A stretch of 5,700 nt of DNA from Acetomicrobium sp. UBA3949 (GCA_002385485.1 DGDP01000045.1:1-5700), one strand, 5' to 3'; positions 1-5,675 are shown, counted from the stretch's first letter. Notes: generated from the sequence alone by a model not told the origin. Program-made: numbers and translations.

Positions 1-1098
1 TGCCTTGACGTCAAATTAACCCTGCTTGCCTCTACGCCGGAACCGCTAAAGCACTGGCAACAGGTACATCTTCATATAGGAACTTCCGAAACAATGGCTA
101 GAGTAGCGCTTCTGAAGGATACCAAGCTTTTGCCCAACGATGAGGCCTTTGGGCAGCTGGTCTTGAAGGAGCCGATAGTTGCTCACATGGGACAACGATT
201 TGTCATCCGGGCACATACACCTCTTAGGACGATTGGAGGAGGCGAAATTCTCTTCCCTTACGATAAAAAACCGAGGGGAAGAAAGGCAAGAGCAGAACTT
301 TTGGCTTTTTTAGACAAGCTTGCCCAAGCAAAAGATCCTGCAGAACGATTTGCAGTAATTTTAGAAAGGATTGGCCTTCTCCCCTTCAATGAAGCGATCA
401 TCTTGAGCCAGCTAACGCCCGAACAATTAAAGCTTACTTTAAACAAGGCGGAGGGTTTGGGAATAATCTTTATAGAATCGGGAGAACAACCTCTTTTAAT
501 GTCTCTCCCATATTACGAGGGGTTGACGAGATCCCTTCAGGACATATTGAATCGTTTTCACGAGAAAAATTCCCATTTGGCCGGGATGAAAGCCTCGGAT
601 TTAATAGCTGCTTTAGAGATATCGCTCACGAAAAGACAGTCTCAAGAACTGCTAAGGCTTTTCGTAAACAGAGGTCTAATAGAGACTGACGGAGAGATTG
701 TAAGACTTCCCGGAGCCTCGCCGGTGTTGGATGAAGACATGCTAAAAGATAAAGATAAACTGCTTTCCTATTGTGAAAACAAGGGGTTTCAGTTTCCCTC
801 TCTAGAAGAAGCAATAAAGGAATTAAATTGGGATAAAAACAGGATGAACAGAACACTCGACGTCGCAAAACAGCAGGGAGAGATCAGAATAATTGGCGGA
901 GAGTTTTTGTTATCCAAAAGAATCGAAGAAAAAGCCTTGAACATCCTGCACACTCTTCCTGAGATAACCATAGCTTCCATGCGCAATACCACTAACGTCA
1001 GCAGAAAATACATACTGTCACTTCTCGAGGACTTCGATGCCCGTGGCATCACGAGAAGGATAGGGGATAAGAGAGTTTTACTCAAAAAGACGCAGTGA
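1..1098 (+). CDS. selB: Selenocysteine-specific translation elongation factor SelB, C-terminal part (5' end outside window)
   Basis: SelB is a cytoplasmic GTPase that brings Sec-tRNA to UGA codons marked by a SECIS hairpin. The frame is already open at base 1, so the ATG at 94 is internal. The first 31 codons, including LKHWQQVHLHIGTSE, join smoothly to MARVALL. The window encodes 365 C-terminal residues; the GTPase domain and domain II lie upstream. Residues 1 to about 85 are the EF-Tu domain III-like barrel, ending in the hallmark LRTIGGGEIL (75-84). A basic linker (KKPRGRKAR) follows, then a helical array fitting the tandem winged-helix domains of SelB. The last repeat (about 318-365) has SRKYILSLLEDFDARG followed by ITRRIGDKRVLL, the typical SECIS-RNA-binding wing. 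The stop is TGA at 1096. The gene converges on the next one with a 19 bp gap, and I see no clear terminator. Its presence implies the genome makes selenoproteins. No selA, selD or tRNA-Sec is visible here. Confidence 0.96.
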   Translation, partial: CLDVKLTLLASTPEPLKHWQQVHLHIGTSETMARVALLKDTKLLPNDEAFGQLVLKEPIVAHMGQRFVIRAHTPLRTIGGGEILFPYDKKPRGRKARAELLAFLDKLAQAKDPAERFAVILERIGLLPFNEAIILSQLTPEQLKLTLNKAEGLGIIFIESGEQPLLMSLPYYEGLTRSLQDILNRFHEKNSHLAGMKASDLIAALEISLTKRQSQELLRLFVNRGLIETDGEIVRLPGASPVLDEDMLKDKDKLLSYCENKGFQFPSLEEAIKELNWDKNRMNRTLDVAKQQGEIRIIGGEFLLSKRIEEKALNILHTLPEITIASMRNTTNVSRKYILSLLEDFDARGITRRIGDKRVLLKKTQ

Positions 1099-1117
1099 AT
1101 AAGATATTAGAACGGCG

Positions 1118-1861
1118 TTAGGATGCAAATGCAGCCCTTACGACCCCATGCTTTAGCAAGGCGTGAGTACCGCCGCCTTCGCTTACAATTTGGCATACAA
1201 GTTCTGGATCGCATACCCTAACGCCAAACAGCCCTACAATGCGCTTGAAGCTAATATCGCCTAATAACTCAGGCCATAGTGGGGTAGAAGGCCCGATGAT
1301 CACAACACGACCCACACAAAGGTCGAGCAAATGGTCTATGGTCTTATTGATAAAAGCAGTGCCCGTTATAAAAACAGCCTCACAGCGTGGCAGTTCCCAC
1401 TCCGCTGCCCAATCGGGAAGCACATTTTCGGATTGTTGCGAAGGGTTTCGTTCAAATATAAGCAGCTCCTTTGCCCGTTCTGCAATATGGCGGGCCAAAG
1501 GAGCAATATTTCCAATCATCCCAACGACATCATCTTTGTCTATTTTCAATAATTCTATTGGTTCGATCTCTTGAAGGGGCGCATCTTCAGAAAACACGGC
1601 ATTTACCGTCGCAAGACCTATGGAGGACGCTATGGGATCTGCCGTCGCCAAACCTCGCGCCAGCTCCAAAGCAGGCCTCCCCGCCAGAGGCCCCGACCAA
1701 TTAAAGTTGTTGCAGCACTGTCTCTCATCCAAAGTAGCAGCAAGGCCACAGCTACCATCGGATAACACCACACAGGTGTACCGCAAACCGATTGTTACTT
1801 TTTCAACAGTGAGATTGGCAAGTTTCGCTTCTATGGAAGCGATAAGATTATGGACTATCAT
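1118..1861 (-). CDS. DUF4213/DUF364 'putative heavy-metal chelation' domain protein
   Basis: A 247-residue protein of the two-domain DUF4213-DUF364 family. The N-terminal half resembles the enolase N-terminal fold and the C-terminal half is Rossmann-like; family function is unproven and metal chelation is only predicted. Visible family signatures are GLRYTCVVLSDGSCG (25-39), SIGLATVNAVF (80-90), VVGMIGNIAPLARHI (112-126), FERNP (136-140), the stretch EAVFITGTAFINKTIDHLL (161-179), VVIIGPSTPLWPELL (186-200) and GGGTHALLKHG (229-239). It is Cys-rich for its size (C30, C38, C49, C50, C160, C182, C217, C223). I chose the ATG at 1861 because AGGAAG (1876-1871) lies 9 nt upstream. A longer frame opens at an ATG at 1921, but its extra 20 residues are Lys/Ile/Asn-rich and come from the AT-rich spacer. 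It is separated from the amidase gene by 139 bp, so it probably has its own promoter. No signal peptide or membrane segment is seen. The family call is firm; the role is not. Confidence 0.9.
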   Translation of the reverse strand: MIVHNLIASIEAKLANLTVEKVTIGLRYTCVVLSDGSCGLAATLDERQCCNNFNWSGPLAGRPALELARGLATADPIASSIGLATVNAVFSEDAPLQEIEPIELLKIDKDDVVGMIGNIAPLARHIAERAKELLIFERNPSQQSENVLPDWAAEWELPRCEAVFITGTAFINKTIDHLLDLCVGRVVIIGPSTPLWPELLGDISFKRIVGLFGVRVCDPELVCQIVSEGGGTHALLKHGVVRAAFAS

Positions 1862-1870
1862 AAAGGCACA

Positions 1871-1876
1871 CTTCCT
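1871..1876 (-). promoter_or_regulatory. Shine-Dalgarno site that sets the DUF364 protein start
   Basis: AGGAAG on the - strand, 9 nt before the ATG at 1861. The upstream in-frame ATG at 1921 has only A/T sequence before it and no purine-rich site, so this element favours the shorter protein. Confidence 0.75.
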
Positions 1877-1880
1877 AGGT

Positions 1881-2000
1881 TTTTTGTTTTTAATAATATG
1901 TATTTTATTATAAAGTATCACAAATTCATAGTATATATTTACTTTATATTCTATATATTAATATGTTAATATTAAAAAATAATTTATACTAGTATAGCTT
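1881..2000. other. Extremely AT-rich intergenic spacer with palindromes
   Basis: Only about 14 of these 120 bases are G or C, far below the flanking genes. It contains a perfect 12 bp palindrome TATACTAGTATA (1985-1996) and the interrupted palindrome ATTAA-TATG-TTAAT (1957-1970). No convincing coding sequence lies in it; the start of a longer DUF364 frame falls here but lacks a ribosome site. It most likely holds the 3' end signals of the amidase gene and the promoter of the DUF364 gene. Confidence 0.7.
1895..1923 (-). promoter_or_regulatory. Possible sigma-70 promoter for the DUF364 gene (weak)
   Basis: On the - strand, TTGTGA (1923-1918) and CATATT (1900-1895) are separated by 17 nt. A perfect TATAAT also occurs at 1912-1907, but its -35 position shows only TATACT. 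Either would place transcription in front of the ATG at 1861. The region is about 88% A/T, so TATAAT-like words are expected by chance. The argument for a promoter is the 139 bp gap from the upstream gene rather than the hexamers. Confidence 0.3.
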
Positions 2001-2022
2001 TTAAAATATAGCTTTTAAAAGC
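1970..2022 (-). terminator. Possible weak terminator after the amidase gene
   Basis: Read on the - strand, a 10 bp stem (2022-2013 with 2006-1997) is followed by the palindrome TATACTAGTATA and then a T-rich run ATTATTTTTTAAT (about 1982-1970). The stem has only two G-C pairs and overlaps the stop codon, so folding energy would be poor. This is a guess rather than a clear intrinsic terminator. Confidence 0.22.
1993..2020. repeat. 14 bp perfect tandem duplication at the 3' end of the amidase gene
   Basis: The unit TATAGCTTTTAAAA occurs at 1993-2006 and again at 2007-2020 with no gap. It covers the last codons and stop of the acetamidase/formamidase gene. The two copies also create an inverted repeat, GCTTTTAAAA (1997-2006) against TTTTAAAAGC (2013-2022), with a 6 nt loop. 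Confidence 0.9.
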
Positions 2023-2921
2023 AAATCGATCGAAATCAAATTCTTTGGAAGTTTAGCCCTCACAGTCTTGCGGGGGTCGACCAATTGACATATCTCGAGA
2101 TCCATCGACATGCTGGCAAGCATGTAAGCATCATGCCAATCCAGATTCAATGCACCTTCAAAAGCTCTTACCGCCAATCGCGTTGCCTCATAAAAAGCCT
2201 TGTTTATGTCTTCATCCGAGACTACTATGTATAACCAATCTTTCGTTTCAACACAGGGCCACATCGGTGCCAATTTATCTAACGCTTTAAAGCTTACTGT
2301 CACATTGCCAGCGATCTCGCAAGCAGCAACACAAATCTCGCCATCTCCCATCACTGCATGAAGGTCCCCCAAGCCGAACAAAGCGCCGTCGCAACTGACC
2401 GGAAAATAAACGGTGACACCTTCCGTTATCACAGTGGCATCCATATTCCCGCCGTGTCTTCCTGGAGTCCCCGTAGGTGTATTTTCTGGTGTGGCAACGC
2501 CTATTACACCTATCATCTTTTTTAGAGCCAGATTTAAATGCTTGAACTTCAGCTGATCGGAATGTATATCACAGATGACGGTTCTGGCTTCTTCTGCCAT
2601 GTTGCCAAGGACGCCCTCTTTAGGTATCGTAACGATAGTTCCCTTTTGTTTTAGATCTATCTTATGGATGGTTACTGCTAAAGCATCGCCTTTTTTGGCG
2701 CCCTTTACGTAAATCGGTCCTGTAGCCGGGTTTATTCTTGAAAAATCTATTTCCGAAACCAACTGATCTTCCTCGGTGATCTGATTAGAAAAGCAATCCA
2801 TTGCTTCAATTTGAACCAAGACGTCTTGATCGACGGTGGCGGCGGGAGGTAATTGGGGATCGAAGGAGAAAAAAGTAGATTCACTGCTTACCACGACATC
2901 CGGTTTTTGACAGCAGTTCAT
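2001..2921 (-). CDS. Acetamidase/formamidase family protein (FmdA_AmdA)
   Basis: This family hydrolyses short amides such as formamide and acetamide to the acid and ammonia, in the cytoplasm with a metal centre. The 306-residue length is normal. Signatures in order are NPATGPIYVKGAKKGD (64-79), MIGVIGVA (136-143), PTGTPGRHGGNMD (149-161), LFGLGDLHAVMGDGE (181-195), and the pair DAYMLASMSMDLEI (264-277) and QLVDPRKTVRAKLPK (279-293). The start is the ATG at 2921, with AAGGAG 8 nt upstream. A GTG at 2930 in the same frame overlaps that SD and is rejected. The protein begins MNCC, an unusual Cys pair. Specificity is not resolvable: many annotated members have unknown substrates. It lies 100 bp downstream of the MOSC gene behind its own candidate promoter, and may also receive read-through from the operon. 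Its last codons lie inside a 14 bp tandem duplication that changes the C-terminus. Confidence 0.93.
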   Translation of the reverse strand: MNCCQKPDVVVSSESTFFSFDPQLPPAATVDQDVLVQIEAMDCFSNQITEEDQLVSEIDFSRINPATGPIYVKGAKKGDALAVTIHKIDLKQKGTIVTIPKEGVLGNMAEEARTVICDIHSDQLKFKHLNLALKKMIGVIGVATPENTPTGTPGRHGGNMDATVITEGVTVYFPVSCDGALFGLGDLHAVMGDGEICVAACEIAGNVTVSFKALDKLAPMWPCVETKDWLYIVVSDEDINKAFYEATRLAVRAFEGALNLDWHDAYMLASMSMDLEICQLVDPRKTVRAKLPKNLISIDLLLKAIF

Positions 2922-2929
2922 ATCGCTCA

Positions 2930-2935
2930 CTCCTT
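2930..2935 (-). promoter_or_regulatory. Shine-Dalgarno site that sets the amidase start
   Basis: AAGGAG on the - strand, 8 nt upstream of the ATG at 2921. Its last base is the first base of an in-frame GTG (2930-2928). A start at that GTG would have no ribosome site in front of it, so the ATG is preferred. Confidence 0.8.
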
Positions 2936-2964
2936 TTAGTTTATCAATACAGCATGTAAATTAA

Positions 2965-2993
2965 AATTTAAGCTACAATCATGTTTTGGTCAA
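2965..2993 (-). promoter_or_regulatory. Candidate sigma-70 promoter for the amidase gene
   Basis: On the - strand, TTGACC (2993-2988) is followed after exactly 17 nt by TAAATT (2970-2965), leaving about 43 nt to the ATG at 2921. A second -35-like word, TTGACA, lies at 3011-3006 but has no good -10 partner at 16-18 nt. The placement in the only sizeable gap of the right-hand gene run supports a separate transcription start. Confidence 0.42.
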
Positions 2994-3015
2994 GCAAGCA
3001 AATTATGTCAACAAA

Positions 3016-3031
3016 TCACTGTTAGCAGTGA
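3016..3031 (-). terminator. Small stem-loop over the MOSC stop codon
   Basis: TCACTG and CAGTGA form a 6 bp perfect stem with a 4 nt loop that contains the TAA stop of the MOSC gene. On the - strand it is followed by TTTGTT rather than a clean T run. It may attenuate transcription at the end of the operon, but it is short for an intrinsic terminator. Confidence 0.28.
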
Positions 3032-3459
3032 GCCTCGAGCACAACCTCATCTCCTGGCTTAACAATGCCACCGCCGACTACCTCGAGGAAATAGCCCACC
3101 TTGGGCAGCAGACACCATCCGCGGTAATCATAAGTATGAGGTTCGTCCGGCCTTTTGCCCTTTTCTATTACCAGCAAGACCACGTCGCGGCCAATTTTAA
3201 GGCGGCTTCCTAGGGAAATCTGGTCGGGCAATCCCTCTACCACCAGGTTTTCGGCCAAGGACCCAGGCGGAAAGGAAAAGCCCGCCTCTTTTTCGGCGAG
3301 CTTTATATCCTCATATCTCAACAAGCTGACCTGTCGCGACGATATGCCAAAATGGGAATCCCCCTCAATTCCTTTTCCTTCGATAAATCGTGCCTGCACT
3401 ACGGGCTTTTTTGGTTCCTGTCTGCTTGAGCTAACACAAACTGCCAGAACGCGCGCCAT
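3022..3459 (-). CDS. Small stand-alone MOSC domain protein
   Basis: MOSC domains are beta-strand-rich sulfur-carrier or molybdenum-cofactor-linked modules. Stand-alone versions of about 145-170 residues are common in anaerobes, and this one has 145. Family features are the N-terminal AVCVSS strand, GIEGDSHFG (30-38) with SRQVSLL (41-47), LAENLVVEG (68-76), LGSRLKIG (83-90), and the late RGWCLLPKVGYFLEVVGGG then VKPGDEV (113-139). The late Cys (C116) is kept. The segment after GK reads RPDEPH where many relatives have a Cys-His-containing stretch, so a metal or cofactor role is uncertain. C8 and C145 are the other cysteines. The start is unambiguous: a perfect AGGAGG (3473-3468) sits 8 nt before the ATG. 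It is the last gene of the operon, 25 bp after the M29-like gene. The link to a molybdoenzyme in this operon is inference only. Confidence 0.92.
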   Translation of the reverse strand: MARVLAVCVSSSRQEPKKPVVQARFIEGKGIEGDSHFGISSRQVSLLRYEDIKLAEKEAGFSFPPGSLAENLVVEGLPDQISLGSRLKIGRDVVLLVIEKGKRPDEPHTYDYRGWCLLPKVGYFLEVVGGGIVKPGDEVVLEAHC

Positions 3460-3484
3460 TGCTTAAACCTCCTAATTCAATAGC

Positions 3485-4444
3485 TTAAATCCATATCTTG
3501 CCATCCTTTACGACAAGTATATCATCCAAATAAAGTTCAGGGCTCCTCATTACAGCATCAACATGAACGCCTGCAGCAACTTTTCCACCAAAGGTATCAT
3601 TGCTTCCCATTGCTATATGGACAGATCCATATATCTTTTCGTCTTCTAGGATAACCCCGGTGAGACGAGCCTTATCGTTGGTCCCAATGCCGAGTTCCGC
3701 CAAATTACGCGCATTGGGATTATCTCCCAAGACCCTGAGTAGGCGATCAGCACAATCGCCTTTAGCGTTAACCATCAACCCCCGGTCAAATTCCAGGACA
3801 AGAGGAGAATTGAGTAGCCCTATACCCACGCAAGATCCGTCTACGAGCACACTTCCGGTTGCAGTGCCTTCAAAGGGCGCTATGTAAGCCTCTCCTGAGG
3901 GCAGGTTTCCCGATTCCCCTTTATTGTGATACATTCCGGTGCTAGCTATGCCGCGCCTTTCTTCAAGCGACATCGAAAGCGTATACTTTCCGGTGACGAT
4001 CCTGGCCGATCTTGCCTCATCCAGCAGGGCAGTGACCTTTTTGGTCAATTTCTCTACTTTTTCGTAGTCGGCATTTATCGGGCCGTTAAAGAACATATCT
4101 TCAGTGATTCCGGGCATGGTGGCAATTCGTGCCCCACAACTGCAGGCATTTTTCCGTGCCTGCGTATGCGTAAGGGAGGCACTGGTAGGTGCCATGACCA
4201 CATCCGACATCGTCATGGCCTTTGCCACCAGCTCGTCGGGTTCCATGCCGCTTCTTTCGAGTTTCTGCATGCAAAGTAAGAAAGATCTTGCTTTTACCTC
4301 CATGCCGGCCTTAAAGATTGCATCGCCTATGTTTTGAGTGATGTCGTCGCACAAAACAAGCAGCTTTTCGCCACTCGTAACGCCCATGTTTATTGTTAAA
4401 AGTTTCTTTGCAATTTCTATTAAACTCTTTTGATCGCTCATCAT
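3485..4444 (-). CDS. M29 aminopeptidase-like (COG2309) metalloprotein
   Basis: A 319-residue relative of M29 aminopeptidases (AmpS/AmpT type). The same fold includes the iron enzyme 2,5-dihydroxypyridine dioxygenase (NicX). Shared landmarks are LPSGEAYIAP (181-190) followed by EGTATG (192-197), AELGIGTN (249-256), LEDEKIYGSVHIAMG (266-280) and GVHVDAVM (292-299). Likely metal ligands by family analogy are E185, E250, E269, H276, H294 and D296. The Tyr expected shortly after HIAMG in true M29 peptidases is not present (SNDTFGG), which leaves peptidase activity in doubt. It is also shorter than classic M29 enzymes (about 410). The start at 4444 has GAGG 8 nt upstream. The frame extends to a TTG at 4462 inside the preceding gene, which is less likely, and an ATG at 4441 is a close alternative. 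It follows the AroM gene by 10 bp, consistent with translational coupling. Hydrolase versus ring-opening role cannot be decided here. Confidence 0.85.
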   Translation of the reverse strand: MMSDQKSLIEIAKKLLTINMGVTSGEKLLVLCDDITQNIGDAIFKAGMEVKARSFLLCMQKLERSGMEPDELVAKAMTMSDVVMAPTSASLTHTQARKNACSCGARIATMPGITEDMFFNGPINADYEKVEKLTKKVTALLDEARSARIVTGKYTLSMSLEERRGIASTGMYHNKGESGNLPSGEAYIAPFEGTATGSVLVDGSCVGIGLLNSPLVLEFDRGLMVNAKGDCADRLLRVLGDNPNARNLAELGIGTNDKARLTGVILEDEKIYGSVHIAMGSNDTFGGKVAAGVHVDAVMRSPELYLDDILVVKDGKIWI

Positions 4445-4452
4445 AGTCTTTA

Positions 4453-4456
4453 CCTC
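4453..4456 (-). promoter_or_regulatory. Shine-Dalgarno site overlapping the AroM stop codon
   Basis: GAGG (4456-4453) within GTGAGGT shares bases with the TGA stop (4457-4455) of the AroM gene and stands 8 nt before the ATG at 4444. Terminating ribosomes would sit directly on it, the usual arrangement for coupled translation. It favours the ATG at 4444 over the TTG at 4462. Confidence 0.7.
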
Positions 4457-5126
4457 ACTCAAGCAATTCCCTGGCTATGCGGCTTGCAACGGTCCTGGCC
4501 AAGATAACGGGACATGAAGTAATTTCTTTTACATGCTTTTTCATCTTGGAAGTGTAGCCTATACAATCCATTACTATTATTTTCGCTCCCCATTCGGATA
4601 ACTCCATAGCGCCCCTTGCTATTGAGGCATCAGACTTTACGTAAGGTGAGGCAGCCACTATCCGAAGGTCCTTTGTCACGGCAGACCACCTTTTGCGCGA
4701 TTGCTCTATTTGGTCCTTTGAAGGGGTAAATACTCCTAACTTCAACCCCTCACCTACGGCCTTGGTCATTTCAAAAAGTATCCTTTGAGGTCGCAAAAGA
4801 AAACCTTTTGCATCAAAATCTGGAAATTCCCCGGTGCACAAAAGCAAAACCACGCGAATGCCGCTTTCAAAAAGCTTGCCGATCTTGTCCTGGAGCAGGG
4901 GAGTGATGTGCTTTTCTGCAACTTTGACGGATGTGCCGTCACGAAGCCTGGTTACCAATACATAATCTCCCTCTTTTGGAGCTAACTTAGCTATTTCTTC
5001 TTTACTAAGTCCGTCTAGCGCTCCGGCCTCCACAATTTCAATGTGAGGCCCCAAAATCGGTTTTATGTCCACCATAACGTCGTTTCTTGGCGACTGTCCT
5101 ATTGTTACGGCACCAATTTTATACAT
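4455..5126 (-). CDS. aroM: AroM family protein (Asp/Glu racemase-like fold)
   Basis: A 223-residue AroM family protein. The family is named after a gene beside aroL in E. coli and has no established reaction; it is grouped with the aspartate/glutamate racemase-like superfamily. The N-terminus MYKIGAVTIGQSPRNDV is diagnostic, followed by EAGALDGLS (33-41), VLVTRLRDG (56-64), VVLLLCTGEFP (92-102), LGVFTPSKDQ (130-139) and IIVMDCIGYTSKMK (183-196). C97 and C188 sit at the ends of central strands, one in each half. They match the spacing and setting of the two catalytic cysteines of Asp/Glu racemases, so catalysis is plausible. The start ATG at 5126 has AGGGAG 8 nt upstream and overlaps the end of the previous gene by 8 bp. 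The operon partner is an M29-like metalloprotein. I see nothing tying it to shikimate or aromatic amino acid synthesis here. Confidence 0.93.
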   Translation of the reverse strand: MYKIGAVTIGQSPRNDVMVDIKPILGPHIEIVEAGALDGLSKEEIAKLAPKEGDYVLVTRLRDGTSVKVAEKHITPLLQDKIGKLFESGIRVVLLLCTGEFPDFDAKGFLLRPQRILFEMTKAVGEGLKLGVFTPSKDQIEQSRKRWSAVTKDLRIVAASPYVKSDASIARGAMELSEWGAKIIVMDCIGYTSKMKKHVKEITSCPVILARTVASRIARELLE

Positions 5127-5589
5127 TGTTTATTCTCCCTTTATAAATACAATTCAAGTGATCCGGGGCCCCTGGGCCACAACGCAGGCATTCTTTTAAG
5201 GTATCCTCGATTCCACTGGGCGATGTACCTTTGATGGAACAAATATATTCCATGAAGTCGCTAGCCCACGATTTATCTCCCTCTATCAAAAAAGTGGTGC
5301 TGCCTGCGCCTTCGTAAATTCCACCTCGTCCTATCACCGTTACATGCGTGGCACCCAATGCATAGATGCCATCAACCTCGCTAAAGACCTTGCCTACAAT
5401 TGGGATTAGCCCAACTGACATACCCATGGACATATCCGGTACGTTTCGTCCACACCTGAACATCGCTTCCCTCAAAGAAAAGGGGCAATATTTTTCAAGC
5501 CCTGCCGCTACGATGATAGGCACTCCCTCGACATGCAAAAGAGGAAGAATCCTGCACGGCTTACCCCCGAAAAAACGACCTGCCATCAT
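5119..5589 (-). CDS. Unrecognised Cys-rich protein, first gene of the operon; probably 5'-truncated
   Basis: From the first available ATG this gives 156 residues; I do not recognise the family. The core looks soluble and alpha/beta, with strands RILPLLHVEGVPIIVAAG (13-30) and THVTVIGRGGIYEGAG (81-96), and a Gly/Met stretch DMSMGMSVG (52-60). It has seven cysteines (12, 35, 46, 117, 134, 137, 147). The tail CLRCGPG (134-140) with H144 and C147 forms C-x2-C-x9-C, a possible metal or disulfide site. No signal peptide or membrane helix is evident. The frame stays open upstream to a stop at 5661-5659, adding residues such as ARAYIIDGDGNAA that look like genuine coding sequence. No ATG, GTG or TTG exists there, and the ATG at 5589 has only a poor ribosome site (GGA 9 nt before it). 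Either the gene has lost its 5' end or it starts at this ATG. It overlaps the AroM gene by 8 bp. Confidence 0.62.
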   Translation of the reverse strand: MMAGRFFGGKPCRILPLLHVEGVPIIVAAGLEKYCPFSLREAMFRCGRNVPDMSMGMSVGLIPIVGKVFSEVDGIYALGATHVTVIGRGGIYEGAGSTTFLIEGDKSWASDFMEYICSIKGTSPSGIEDTLKECLRCGPGAPDHLNCIYKGRINNV

Positions 5590-5653
5590 AGCTGCATTTC
5601 CGTCCCCATCTATGATGTAAGCCCTCGCATCTAGATGTGCCTTAAGAGGTAAG

Positions 5654-5675
5654 AAATATTAAAATATTAAAATAT
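5654..5675. repeat. Period-8 AT tandem repeat upstream of the first operon gene
   Basis: AAATATTA is repeated 2.75 times without mismatch (5654-5661, 5662-5669, 5670-5675). Read on the - strand it contains the in-frame TAA that closes the extended frame of the adjacent gene. The unit length is not a multiple of three, so copy-number change would shift frame. No convincing -35/-10 pair was found in it. Confidence 0.85.

Noticed and set aside
94..1098. SelB gene starting at the ATG at 94
   Set aside because: The frame is open from base 1 and the 31 upstream codons are typical SelB sequence, so the ATG is an internal methionine.
1239..1913. Several + strand open frames (64-111 codons) opposite the DUF364 gene
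   Set aside because: They are antisense shadows of a well-supported gene, with Ser/Arg/Pro-biased translations and no SD sites.
1862..1921. 20-residue N-terminal extension of the DUF364 protein
   Set aside because: It comes from the AT-rich spacer, is Lys/Ile/Asn-rich and has no ribosome site, whereas the ATG at 1861 has AGGAAG at ideal distance.
3155..3466. 103-codon + strand frame over the MOSC gene
   Set aside because: Antisense to a clear MOSC family protein that has a perfect AGGAGG site.
3600..4337. + strand frames of 77-117 codons opposite the M29-like gene
   Set aside because: Shadow frames; the - strand protein shows all family motifs and the + frames show none.
5163..5180. GC-rich palindromic GGGGCCCC near the end of the first operon gene as a regulatory hairpin
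   Set aside because: It is explained by the codons of the CGPGAP segment and has no T run or conserved spacing.
5610..5630. Six-codon - strand mini-ORF (ATG at 5630, stop TAG at 5612-5610) with AAGG 9 nt upstream, as a leader peptide
   Set aside because: It lies out of frame inside what looks like the coding extension of the first operon gene, has no attenuator-like hairpins after it, and such short ORFs are common by chance.
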